Positions 13,370-26,000 of a stretch of 64,000 nt of DNA are shown in pieces (within the stretch, counting starts at the first letter, position 1; each line of letters opens with the position of its first letter). Under the pieces are notes generated by a model. That model was not told the DNA's origin. It did no database searches and saw only the letters and a list, made by a program, of their open reading frames with translations. Both the position numbers and the translations under genes were made by a program. This DNA is from Onchocerca lupi (lineage: Eukaryota > Nematoda > Chromadorea > Rhabditida > Onchocercidae), in NCBI GenBank assembly GCA_028564675.1, contig JAOVVO010000019.1:1-64000 (forward strand), given 5' to 3'.

Positions 13370-15220
13370 GAAATTGTCGGGACATGTGGCTTTTATATTC
13401 AAGACAACGTAACCGCTTTTTCTTGTTCTACCGAATTTTCATAACTGCTTTTGTAGAATGAGTTTATGAAATTGCTAATCTTTTACCTGCTCTGAAATGG
13501 ATTTAACTTTTGTCGAGAGCGATTGAACACCAACTTTTGAAGAATCGCCGAGACAAACCCTCAACAAGATGAATTGTAATTTTCATTCAGACTCTATGAA
13601 AAGAAAAAAAAATGAGTTAAAAAAGAATGATTGATTATGTGAGGAAGAGGAAGAGAACTTCATACTATAAGTTGTTCATCCACATAAAGTTTGAAATGTT
13701 TACCAGTTATTTTTTAATCTTCTCTGTAAATACGACGTACTAGTTTTTGATCAATAATGATAGAGTCTTTAGAAATTTGACTTTCTTTCGTCTAAAAATC
13801 TGCATTCTAGTGATGAATAATTCATTCGCAATATTATTGAAGTGCAACTTTGATTTCATCGTACTTATTTGCGACAAAATATTCAGACCTGGTCGTTGAT
13901 GTTTCTGAAACATTTCAATCAGTGAAAAAAAAAAAAAAAATGAATGCAATTTTTTACATGCCATTTGTCCAGACTTTTTAATTTTGGTTGAAAATTGTGC
14001 AAATTGAATAACATATACGTGCAGTAGTAATATGGAAACTTATTAGCTTTCGTTATTTATGTAATGATTAAAATGTTACTTCAAACTGACAAAAAAACAG
14101 AGAATGCAAATATTATGAAATATTATGCATGTGTATATTGGCCTTAAAGTATAACAGTTAGTTTGGGAAGATGCCTATTTTCTGCAAAAAAAAAAAAAAA
14201 ATGCATTAAATTTTGGGTAGTTTGTAGTTCAGTTATTTATTGCATTTTTTTTTCAGATCAGTTAATTAAAACAAACGTAGTTTCTCCATTTACATCTCTT
14301 CCATGCTATTGATTCAGTATTTTAGTAAAAAAAAGGTTGGAATATGAGTATTAAATTCTTTTCGACCCTCATGCTTATCTGAATCAATAATTAAAAATTC
14401 TGAAAAACCCAAGAAATTCTTTATAAATTTTTAGCATTTGGAATTTTATCATATTTTATTATTATGGAAGAAATTTGAATTCAACTGAATAAAGATTTGC
14501 CGAAAGAATACGTATTACTGAATGCCACTTCATAAATGGAGAAATCATAAACCTCCTTTTTTTTTTTTTTTTTTTACCATAAACCTTTTTCTTTTTTTCT
14601 CTTTGTTGAAGTTTTTTTATAGGAAATAAGAAAATTAATTCAAAAAGAAAAAATTTTCCCTTTATTTAAACATGAATTAAAATTACTCGAGTGCTCATAT
14701 AATGGTAACAGTACTGATAACAATAATGAAGACCGTGTCTCGCCGTTTTTCCCTAGGTTCTAAAAATGCTTTGAACTTCTGAATGAACTTTGACTTTTTA
14801 TATGAACGTTTTCAGTCACCATATAATACATATATTTATGTTATCTTGGAGATTACATTCTTAAAGTTTTTTGTTTATATAATTTTTTCGGATTTGGATT
14901 TGGGAAAAACTGGAGAACTTTATTTTAGAAGGATGCAAAATTTCAGGTATATAACCTGCTCAAGTAGTTTATTCAGTCAATTAAATTGATATCAAATCGG
15001 TAACAACAATTTCCTTCCCAATTCTCTACCTCGCGTGTGACTTCAGTCATCTATTCACGCGTTTATATAAAGAAACAGCATTTCGATTGTGTCGTCACAG
15101 ATAAAGCGGGCGAAATAAAAAAGTTTGTGTTTTCCAATTCAGTATCTATAGTTTTCTCAAAATCATGATGGATTACTCGTTAAACTTTTATCTGACTGTT
15201 ATTTTGAGAAATACTCAAAG
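13370..15220. other. Stretch without a supported gene upstream of the kinase
   Basis: AT-rich sequence with A and T runs (13,924-13,940; 14,186-14,201; 14,558-14,576). No exon or RNA gene was recognised. The 5' end of the kinase transcript, and possibly its promoter, should lie toward the right end. Confidence 0.5.
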
Positions 15221-15250
15221 ATTTCAGGCGAAAAAGCCGCGAATTCAGCA
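15221..15250 (+). promoter_or_regulatory. Candidate splice (trans-splice) acceptor before the kinase start
   Basis: ATTTCAG at 15,221-15,227 lies 23 bases before the ATG at 15,251. In nematodes such a site close before the start codon commonly receives a spliced leader. No in-frame upstream ATG was found before the preceding in-frame stop, which supports 15,251 as the start. Cis-splicing from an upstream non-coding exon is the alternative. Confidence 0.45.
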
Positions 15251-18200
15251 ATGTTCTATTTTGACGAAGATCATGTGGAGAATGGTTTCGGTAAGATAAT
15301 TTTTTTAAGAAGATACGTAAATGACATGGTTGCAATACTTTTCCTGTGTCTGGTCATATCTTTTTCTCCCGTCAAGATTATTTGATGGTCTTATTCTATA
15401 TGTGAAGTATATCATTGAGAAAAAAATTCAAGCATTTTGTTAATTAGCGTATTCGAGTTGCTGTTTCATCTTCCTTAATTCAGTGGGAGTTCAAAAGCAA
15501 TATACTGCATGGCATTCTATATTGCCTTTCGTTATTTATCTCTCAATCATACTTAGCCAGCTCTCACTCAAATCTGTACTTGACCCTTGAAGTCTCTGAA
15601 TCGACATCTTATGACCTCTAATGCAAATAGTGAACTTTGTTCTCTCCCATCCACGCATACACATAGAAACCAAAATAATCATATAAAAGAATAGAGAGAA
15701 TTGAGAAGAGAATGTTTCTGAGATGAAGAAGAGAAGGACGAAAGACTAAAGTTCTGAGGAATATCGTGTGGTGTGTGCTAGAACAGCAATTTTTTTTTAG
15801 CACAGAACGGTTTAAAGCAGAGGTTATTTATGAAAGAAAATAAAAGGCAAGAAAAAAAGTCCCGAATTGATCGACCGGCCGGTTGAATAGTGCTGAGATG
15901 ACGAATCACAGCGGAATCTTCTTTTCTTCGCATCCTTCATTGCAAAGGGACTTTCGGAGGAAAGAAAGCATCGTTGTTGGGAAGTTAAATGCCTTTCGCT
16001 CACGATCAGAAAACTATTGATGGGACGAAAAAAAAATGTCCATCTGTGTTTGTATAGGGTCCGTGTCGTATATTGCTGTGTGCCGTATCAGTTTTCATTC
16101 TCTTCTTTTGACATAATTGCCAATTTTCATCGATTCTATGAAATAATTTATTGATGAAAAATGATAAGGGGAGATTTTTTTATCTGTCTGAGATGTGACA
16201 GGTTTTAAAAAAAAGAAATAAATCTATATAAATCATGCGCATATTCGAATGCAACGTTATGTCAAAGCAATAGTCAAGAATTTTCGAAGATTTAAGGATT
16301 AAAACAACGAACATCTACATTTTTCTTTATATTTAATGATGAAAAAAAATAATATAGTGAATGAGTTATTTTTGTATAAAATTTATATTGGAATCAGTTT
16401 CCATTTCTCATGCAAATTAGCGTGCAGCATGAATTAATTTCGTTTTGGTTAACCAATTTGGTCCACTTCTTTCTTTTTTTGATTTAGTTCACCTCATTTT
16501 GCCCTGAGTTTTCAACTTTTTTAAACTTTTTCGATTATTGAATTAATAATTCGATTATTAAACCAGATCGCTAATAGTAATTTTCATCTTCTCAATGTAA
16601 ATGTTCTAACAGTAAGGGAAGTAAGTGAACATTTTGGAATTTTTCTTTCGGAAAAATTATGAAAGTCATTTTGTGATTCATTGACGAGAGAGTAAATGTA
16701 GCACTCCTTAAGTTGAAATTATGTGTAGCTGCCATCTTCAGTTAGTATGTTCATCATTTTTCTCCCATCGCTACAGAAAACATTATTTTATGGAAAATCT
16801 TATGATTCAATTGAACAACTTCCGATTAAAGTTATTAAAGGTTTTAAAGTTTCGGTTTGTTGAGACATAGATTGAAGGGGCAGAATAAACTGCTTATTTG
16901 TTTTAAGAATTTAAATAAACCATTCGGAAGTATTTGAGAAATTTATTTAGATTTTTTCAGATCTCGTGGATCACAGAATAGAACTTAACAATTGCTTGTT
17001 TTTTTATATCTCATTTTCAATTTTCTAGAGAAGATGATTAACAAAAACATCACATTTTAAAAAAATAAATTTGTTAGATAATTCTTATTTAGTACTATCT
17101 CATTACGCAATGGAAATTTGATGATTTGGTTCTTGTTTTTAAAATCTGAGGAATTGCTTAGGTTGTTTTTATGCTCCGATTAAGCACATGATAAAATGTT
17201 TTAAAAGAAAATTTACGACAGAGTGCGCTAAATTGTATTAAAAATCAAATTATATTACACTCGAAAAATTAAGTTTAAAAATTAGTATTTAATGGTGAGA
17301 ATATATTGTGCGTATACGGAGTTCGGCGAGGCAAGTGTGTTCCTGTGGAACTGGATCAGTTGGAACTGGTTGTAAAGATCATAATAAAATTAATACTCTT
17401 ATTGCAGTATTAATGTTTGCAATAGGAAAGGTATTAGAGCATTGTTTTTAAATTTGTTTTATCAGCAGTATTTTTTCGTATCCATGTTTCCCAAGCGGTA
17501 TCTTCCTTATCAATTCATTCCTATTTATTTTCCTATACTTTTAGAATGTTTAATTTCTGTTTGAGACTTGCATGAAATACTTTATTTTTTAAATCGTTTA
17601 AATAATTTTGCTTAAAAATGACACGTTCAATTTTGGAATTTTTAATATCATGCATGTAATTAACTGATTTTCCAATGACTTTGGATTTAATGAAAGAAGT
17701 GGATTCAGTAACCACGAGAAATAGGAAAAAGGTGTTATTTATGGAGGAATCATTGCGTTATTTATCATTTGTAGTGATTATGATGTTAGTGATGGTTGGA
17801 CACGATAAATAATCGGCACTTTTATTAATATCGTCATCCTATCTTCTTTTGCTTTTTTTCTATGCTTCTGTAATTATAAAACTAGATACCTTCAATTACC
17901 GAATTGTTGCGCTCTCTGGCAGTACCCCAATTTTATATTTTATTTCATTGCCTCTTTCAAATTTCCACTCTTTTTCTTCAAAAATTTCTATTGATTCATC
18001 AAAACAATTTTTTTCCATTAATTACTGAAAAATGTGAGTTTTTAAGTTTTTAATGTAAAAAAAAAAAAAAAAATGGAGAAAATATGGAATGGAAAGAATT
18101 GATTTTGAAGATAATTGTCGCAATAGTTTCTAATTTGTTTTGGGAAAAGCTACTAGGAAAGTAGTATCGGGAAATCATTGGCTATGGTTTTAAATCATTA

Positions 18201-21200
18201 GATTTGTAGACAAGATAAATAATAAAAGATCTATGTGTAAAGAGTAAAATTAAAGGTTTTCCATTTCTAGTTTTTTCATATCTCTGAGCTATTGGATTTG
18301 GAATGTTGTTTTGCATTGTTTTAAAAGTGATTCCCAGCATTTCGTCCACTTTTTCTGTTTATGATTAGTGACATTTTCTATTTATTATTAGGATTTACTT
18401 TACCTTCTAAAGTTGGTCTTAAAATAAAACAGTCTTCCATGCATACGATAATGCTATATTTATTGCTAGACAATATTTTAGTTGATTATTTCATTTTGGT
18501 AATAAGAAGGAAATAAAGATTTTTTCTGGATATATTGTACAAGCTTGAGTTTTTAATTTTAAGCTTTTCTCTGCTAATAAACATGCTTTATCAGTTGAGA
18601 TAAAAGTTCGTTATTATTATATCATTTTAATGCGATTAACGAATTTTTTTTTTTATAAAATTTTTCTCATTCCAGACGCTCCATTAGCATCAGACAAGGA
18701 AGAAAAACAACGGGTGGGCGAAGCACTTCATCGGCACAATCCGCGGCATCAAGAACAAGTTGAAGTTGAAGATAAGACGGGAAAAACAATTGACGGGCGG
18801 CTAGAAAACAAAGAGTGGCAAGGAACAAAAAATTCGGGTAAGGTAGCGAGAAATTAAAAAAAACTTCGAATTTAAATAAGTCTAGTAAATACCAATGGAC
18901 GATTCATGCATGCATGTCTTTGATGCAATAGCAAGAAGCGAAGTTTAATGGGTGAAAAAAAAAAAATGAAGTGTTGAAGGATATCATTTTATCTTTCTCA
19001 TTTTCTAAAAGTTTTAGAAGTATTTAAATGAGAGTCAGCGCATTTCAAAAAAATTTCTTTTGAAAAACTTTCCATTACATTTGTGATGCAATTTATTGAA
19101 TAAACTGGAAACAATGCCCTCTTAAATCGTGCTTCATATTATTATATTTTATTTTTATAAGCATATAGAGCTGATGGAAAAGTTACCGTTTTTTTTGTTT
19201 TAAAAGTTGCTGTTTTTTTTTTTTTTTTTTCTGTGCTTTTTTGTGTTATTTAATACAAAAGATGAAGTTCAAAGCTATTTTTATGTTGAAAGAGAAAACT
19301 AATTTCTTTATTCATGGAATGAAACTAAGACATGTTGAAGGTTTCCAGTTCTTTATCATGATGTAAACATTAAGTTTATGGGTAGATCATCGAAGCATTT
19401 CTTATTTAGCCTTGAAAAAATTTTTTTTGTAGGAGAAAGGAATCAAAGTGTATAGAAATGAAGTTCGATATTGCAGTCACTGATTTAAATTTTCTTGCAG
19501 GTTCCACGACGACATCATCTACAGGAAGTTACGGCGGTGGTCGTTGTTCTTCAGAGACAACGACAGGAAGTCCGCCACGCGGGTAATTTTCAACTTTTTT
19601 TTTTTGCCAGTTCAAAATCATAAATTTGAATAAATCTATATTGAAAGAATTATGTTTGCATAATTTCTTATTTTAGCATAGCAGAATTCTAATTTTTTTA
19701 TAATTTTCTTTAAGCTTCATTTCGGGTCGCTTTTCGGATCATCCAGTAGAAGGCGAATTTGATGGTCTAAATGATGCAGAATCAGAATCTGAAGAACCTG
19801 CCGAACTCGTTCCATTAGGCATGCGTACTTATAACTTATCCGGTTGCAAAACATGTTATCGTAAAAAGGCTCGGAACCATTTTTCAGGTTTCTCTTGTCT
19901 AATTCTTATAAGAAACTTTTCAGTAATTCATTACCTGCTATAATATGTACAGATTGCAGTAGCAATCGGAAAAGTTAAAAAGAAAAAAAATTTTTGCAAA
20001 TATTAAAAATTAAAGATAGTAATGTTTTTGAATATCTTTACTATATCTTATTGATATTTCATGTTCTTTTCCCATTTAAAGAAAAAGAGGAAGTATGAGA
20101 GAATGTTTGCAAGAGTTTGATGTGATTTGGATATTCAAAATGCTTCAGATTTCTACAAGCTAATGGATGATCATCTTGGGTCAGGAGCGTTTGCGAGCGT
20201 TAAAACGGGTATCTCACTCTCAAGTGGTAAAGAATTTGCTATTAAACTGATTGATAAACATAAGGCGGGTCACACACGTTCACGCGTTATGCATGAAATT
20301 GAAACATTTAATCTGTGCAAAAATCATCCAAACATCGTACAGCTGCATGAGGTACTGTGATTTTGTAATTTCTTATTATCATAAGGAAATTGCTTCTACA
20401 GATTTATTAATTCGAAAATGTAGAAAAAGGAGATGAAAGTATTATTATTTAGTTCGATATTTTTCAAATTACATTTACATGTCAATATAGCGATGCCATT
20501 AAATATATTTTTAGTTCATTTTGTTTAAAATCTTCCACATTATAATTTGCATAATCCAATTCTAAGTGCCTCATGTGTTCAGAATTCATAAAATTCATTT
20601 TTAGTGGTTCGAAGATCATGACCAGTTTTATCTGGTATTCGAAAAAATGCGCGGTGGTCCTCTGCTCGATCATATTCAGCGCAAAAAGTTTTTTACAGAA
20701 CAAGAAGCGAGCAAAGTAACAAAAGACATTACCACAGCACTCAAATTTTTACATGATCGAGGTAAATTTTCAAACTTCAATTTAATCGGGCACCATATAG
20801 ATTATTGTTTTAAAACCTTGTTTTTTGGAGATTAGTAAGTCCTAACTGACATGAGTTTAGATTTGGTAACAAAATTCATGAAAAATTTTATGTATCTTAA
20901 ATCATAAACGTTTTGAAGGAATAAATATGGTCAAGTTCTCGCTCTTTAATTCTCGTTTTCCAATCTTCTCAGTTTCTAATTAAACTTTGGTTCCAATTTC
21001 AGGAATCGCACATCGCGATGTGAAGCCAGAAAATGTGTTATGTTCAGATATCGATCGCGTAAGCCCGGTGAAAATATGTGATCTCGATCTGGCAAGTAAG
21101 GCGAGTCTTCCATCGCCACCTCGACTAACTAATGTTAACAGTGAACCAGATCTGGCGAGTCCTGTAGGAAGTGCGGAATTCATGGCTCCAGAGGTTTGTT

Positions 21201-24200
21201 CTTGATTTCACTGGATTTAAAGATAACAGACCTATGTGGATTTTAAATTTTCTGTCTTCAGTATGAAATTTCAAATAGTGATTTTCCATGATAATTCAGT
21301 CATTTTATTCTTAATGTAAAAGCTTTTTGAAGTAGAAAGAAAATTCTGTAGTTTTTAGGTAGTGGATGCTTTCGTTGGCGATGCACTTAAATACGATAAG
21401 CGTTGTGATATGTGGTCACTTGGTGTTATTGTTTACATCATGATATGTGGTTATCCACCATTTTATGGTGAATGCTGGCGTGAAAACTGTGGCTGGGATC
21501 AGGGTTAGTTCTATGTGAATTTATTCTTATTTCGTTCCAAATTTTCTATTGCTTCCAACTAGCATATTAGAAAGTCATGATTTTCATAGAAACTAATTAC
21601 TGATGAGATTTCACTGTGCATCCGAAACAGTATTCAAGTTTTTGATCTATTCTGCGGTTGTCGTTGACCGCAGTTTGTTATATGACATTATGTTTAATTC
21701 AGGCTTAGCATGTAACGATTGTCAGGAGAGTTTGTTCAAACGCATTCAACGGGGCCAATTCGATTTCCCAGAGCCAGAATGGGAGAATGTGAGTGAGGAA
21801 GCGAAGGATCTCATCTGCCATCTTCTGGTACACTTTTTTTCGAACAAGATATAATATCCTTCTTTGATTATTAAATAATCAACCAGAATTTTCCTTCTCA
21901 AAGTTTTCATCTATTTCTTTTATTTAGGTCAAGAATGTGCATCAGCGTTTCACTGCTGATGAAGTATTAAAACATCCATGGGTGAAGAACGGTGCACCGG
22001 AAACTAAACTGCAAACTCCAGGAAATTTGTTTCGGTCTGTTTTTTGTTCTTGAATTTTCAAAGTTTCTTAAAATGATTGAATTCGAGGTTTCTTTCATCT
22101 TCTATGCAAACGATGAATTTTCATTTCAGCAATGATAGCACTCGTGATGTTCATCAGATGCAGGAACATTTCAATGTGATGAATCGTATTGTTGCAGCGC
22201 GATTAAGTGCTCGGATGGAGCAAAGTGAACATGATTCCGGTAACTTTTTACTATTAAGGGATTCCTTTGAATGTAATCGAAAAGAAATATTGGAAAAAAA
22301 ATACTTGTGGTGAAGTTTTATTTTTATCCATTCCTTCTAATTCATTAGTTTAGCTTAGATTAATTCAATTGAAGTATGTTGTATGTTAATTTACTGATAA
22401 GATTTTATTTCAAATTGGGCTGAGTACGTTGAAAGCTGAAATATAATATTTTTATTGAATTCGAATATACAGTTTCGACATTTTTGAATGTCAAGTCGTG
22501 TGTTTATTAAGTTGTAAACTAACTTATACCTTGTGCTGGCATTATTTTCATATTATAAAATACATTAGTAGAGAAGTGAATTATGCTGTAGATGAATCAA
22601 TCGACGAACAACCAATCTTGAAGCGATCACCGGAGTATAAAATTTCCAAAGATATTATGGCAGATAAGAGTCCGGCAAAATCAGTGGAATCGAAGCAACC
22701 ATACAATGTAGTTACAACGAAAGTTGAAGCAACATTTCGGGAACAGCCATCATCCAATCCAATTAATAGTGTGTCAAAATCAACGAAAAACGATCCTGAA
22801 AAGCCGTATAATGGCAAAAAATTAATGATTCGTAAAGCTCCGAGTCATGGACATAGTGTTATTCAGTGTGGTGCTCCAGCGGTACCTTTCATGAATGGTA
22901 TCAACAACGGTGGTAACCAGTATCAGTTACACATGTCTCAGGTATGTCCTGTTATTATTAATAGATGAGTTTTTTCTTTTTTTTTTTCTTTTTTTGGAGC
23001 AGCCGAAAAGTTATCATTTGATAAGATGCATCTTTTTATCGAGCATTTCAAATTTTTTTTATGGTCTAGTAACTATTTTTCTGCGTAGTTTTGCTTCCAA
23101 GAATTCGTTTGCTTCTGCACTTGATGCTTCATTAATCACTTTTAGTTTAGTTGTAGTTGCAGTTAATTTTTTTTAATGTGTTAAGTTCGAAGTAAGACAA
23201 ATGCAGTGGAGTTTAGAATTTAAGCCAGAAATCATTTTTTATTAAGAAAAATCTTTTTCAGATATCATTGGCTCCTCCTCCATTACAATATTTAGATGGA
23301 GTACCGTTATTACAGACTCGGCATGTTATACCGCCACCACCTTTCCAACCGCCACCGCCACGTCAGATTGTCAATATGAATGGAATGATTCTGTATCCAC
23401 CCATGCTCCCACAACCCATCTATCCTCCACAGCAGTTGTCACCACAACAGATGGTAAGGTTTTTCCCCTGTATTATATTAGTTAATTAAGCTTAGATTCT
23501 AAATTACACTTACTTACCCCAAGTAGTTCAAGTTAGACTCAATTCAAACTTCACAATTGATTAACTATTCTCGTTTCTTTATGGTTTTGTAGAAGTTATC
23601 CATGTTTCTAAAAAAAATTTTTCAGTTTCATGTTATTTCTTCATCATATATTACCAATGGTGCCGTTCCTATGGTACAACCCTATCAAACGAACTATGGC
23701 AATAATATCTTTCATGAGACAGACAGAAGACGAAAGATGCAATGTAACGGAATGATCCCGAGAGCTCAGCTACAGCAATCACTCGGTGGACAAGTTCGAC
23801 GAACGATGGTAACTGTACGTTCTGCTGGAAATTTATCTAAATCATCTTTGGATGACAATCATCCACCTGAACAACTGGAAACTTGCCAAGGCGCAATGGT
23901 TAAGCAGGTAGGTTTTAATACTTGAAAAAATAGTGTGAGGAGGAAGTATGGGCTTAGGCTATGGACTTGTAGTCTTTAACACTTCTAGGGATTGGAAGTT
24001 TTCAAAACAGTTGAATTTTTTCTCGAATCTGTGATTGAGATTAAATCTGTAATTTAATTCGTTATAAATAATTATTGTCTTTTTGAAATTTATAATCTCT
24101 TTTGAAGCTATTTCATAGTTCCTCAACTTATTATTCTCTTTCTCTGTAGCTGGTTGAGGAATTTAAGATTTAGCAGTATTTTTATATATATGATTGTACC

Positions 24201-24453
24201 TCCATTTTTTAGGATTCAAAAACGGACTTACGACAATGCCAGGCACGTGAAACTCAGGTTAACGTCTAATAATTTGCGGAAATTATTAGGCGTCAATTCG
24301 CAGAAATACTTCTTCAATTCATTTTAAGTAGTTTTTTTCTTTTTTTCTAAAACTGGTCGTTAGGTTGCCACCCCAGATCGATCCAAGAAATTGCAAGTTC
24401 AGCTGATGAAATATCATACCACCGTAGCTTTAGAAAATCCGCATTTGCACTAA
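15251..24453 (+). CDS. mnk-1: MAP kinase-interacting serine/threonine kinase (MNK)
   Basis: MNK kinases are activated by ERK/p38 and phosphorylate eIF4E on the eIF4G scaffold. Exons: 15251-15290, 18676-18837, 19501-19582, 19715-19887, 20149-20351, 20605-20761, 21003-21193, 21359-21503, 21703-21827, 21928-22034, 22130-22239, 22592-22941, 23262-23453, 23626-23907, 24213-24257, 24364-24453; 817 aa, all phases agree. The kinase domain spans about residues 157-446: glycine loop LGSGAFASV (162-170), ATP lysine 185, HRD Asp278, an Asp-Leu-Asp at 299-301 where most kinases have DFG, and APE Glu336. DxD instead of DxG and the four zinc-type cysteines (375, 380, 388, 391) identify MNK. The amino extension (about 150 aa, Ser/Thr/Gly-rich then acidic, ending in a basic RKKARN stretch) and the carboxyl tail (about 370 aa, with a PPPP-rich part near 634-650) are long against vertebrate MNKs (about 420-465 aa). 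Exon 1 is short and the least certain. Confidence 0.94.
15291..18675 (+). other. Long first intron of the kinase gene
   Basis: A 3.4-kb intron (GTAAGA donor, TTCCAG acceptor). Nothing clearly functional was recognised, apart from a 50-codon cysteine-bearing open frame at 17,299-17,451 (with CSCGTGSVGTGC) that could be an unused or alternative exon or chance. An A run lies at 18,058-18,073. Confidence 0.6.
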
Positions 24454-26000
24454 GATGAAAGCACCAAAGCTGAAGCTGGAGTAAGTATTTGTTCCGTTCG
24501 CATTGCTTGCTGTTCATTCTACAATTTTATTATTTACATATTTATTGTTTTCTCCAGATTACTAGGATTAATTTTGGCTAATTTCATCTTGATTTTGTTT
24601 TTATGACTGCATAATCTCTCAAAATTCAGTTCAAATTCACTTGTGGAAATGTTCTTTATTGTTAAAAAAAATTAGGAACTAGAAATAAGAATTACAGAAA
24701 TAATATAGCGAAGAAAATCATATGATTCGGAAATAACAAATCTTTTTCTTAATTTTTTTTTAAGTAGCCTTGATTTATTGGCCTTTTTTGTTGTAAAGTT
24801 CCTTATTTTCTCTTCGATTATATAAAATGATATTGAATGATTTATTTTGTGCATATCTTCTTCAATTTTTGAGTTGAATTTATCAAAACCAATTTTCCTA
24901 TTAATTTATGGGACGGATTTAATGCTAAAGATTGCTAATTCTCTAAGGACATAGAAGTTATTAGGAAATTGTTATTGTGATACTATCCTTTATTATTATC
25001 TTAATAGTGGCTTTGATATAGCTAAGGATAAGTTCGATTTTATTTTTTGATTTAGTAGTAGATCCGCTCTCTCCTTCCGCATCCTCTTTGTGTAATGCTT
25101 GATTTTTAATGATTGAATGAATGATATCGATTCTTCATGATATCAAAAATCTGAATTTTTTTTTTTTTTTTTTGAGATAAAGTTTGAGCTCTAATTAGTT
25201 TATATTACTAATAATTATTTTTATTAATTAAATCTTTCCTCCGATCATTATCTTTCTTTCTCACCATACATGCATATTACGGAAACTCAAAAAAAAAAAA
25301 AAAAAACACAAAGAAATAATTTGCTATTCTCGAAATATTTTTTTTCTTTTTTGTTGTTGTTGTATTTTTAATCAGATTATTATTTTATTCTAAAATTGAA
25401 GATTTTTCGAAATATTCGAGAATTTTGTGCTTTTATTTACACATTTTCTAGTAGAATACTCGGTCTGAGGTAGGGTATCTTCAGATTTGCTTGTACATAT
25501 TGTTACATTTCTTTTGTTATTTGATTACTGTTGAATGTACATAAATAAATCCAAGCAAATGTTATGTAATTGAACAAACGTTATCATGTAAATAGATTAG
25601 AAGTTAAATGTTTGTATGAAAAATTTGAAATGCTTGATGTATAATTTCAAATGTGTAATTTCTCGTCTAAAATACTGTCAACGCTGTTTTTTCATTTTTT
25701 TTTTTCTTTTTTCAAATATTTTTCACTTTGTTTATACCGATGATTCAGTGAGGACGTTCATGGGATTTACTTTGCCCTAAAAGCAATGTATTTTTCAAGA
25801 ATTAATAAATATTCACCTGTTATAGGCACAGCCCTTCTTTATTTTCTATCGTCTTCGACATCAAATTAAGGCATCGTGAACATAATCACCTCCCTCCAAT
25901 CAGTTAATATTTTGATTTTATTTGATATAAATGTTTTTGTTTACTTGAGATGTCTTCTGTAGGTGCTTTAATTTGATCCTTTATGGGTTTATTTGAAGCT
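24454..26000 (+). other. 3' flank of the kinase gene
   Basis: AT-rich sequence after the stop codon. AATAAA hexamers occur at about 25,543-25,549 and 25,804-25,810, either of which could serve polyadenylation. T and A runs at 25,158-25,173 and 25,289-25,306. No further exon was recognised. Confidence 0.5.

Noticed and set aside
22581..22817. Minus-strand ORF opposite MNK exon 12
   Set aside because: It is a shadow of the coding exon on the other strand.
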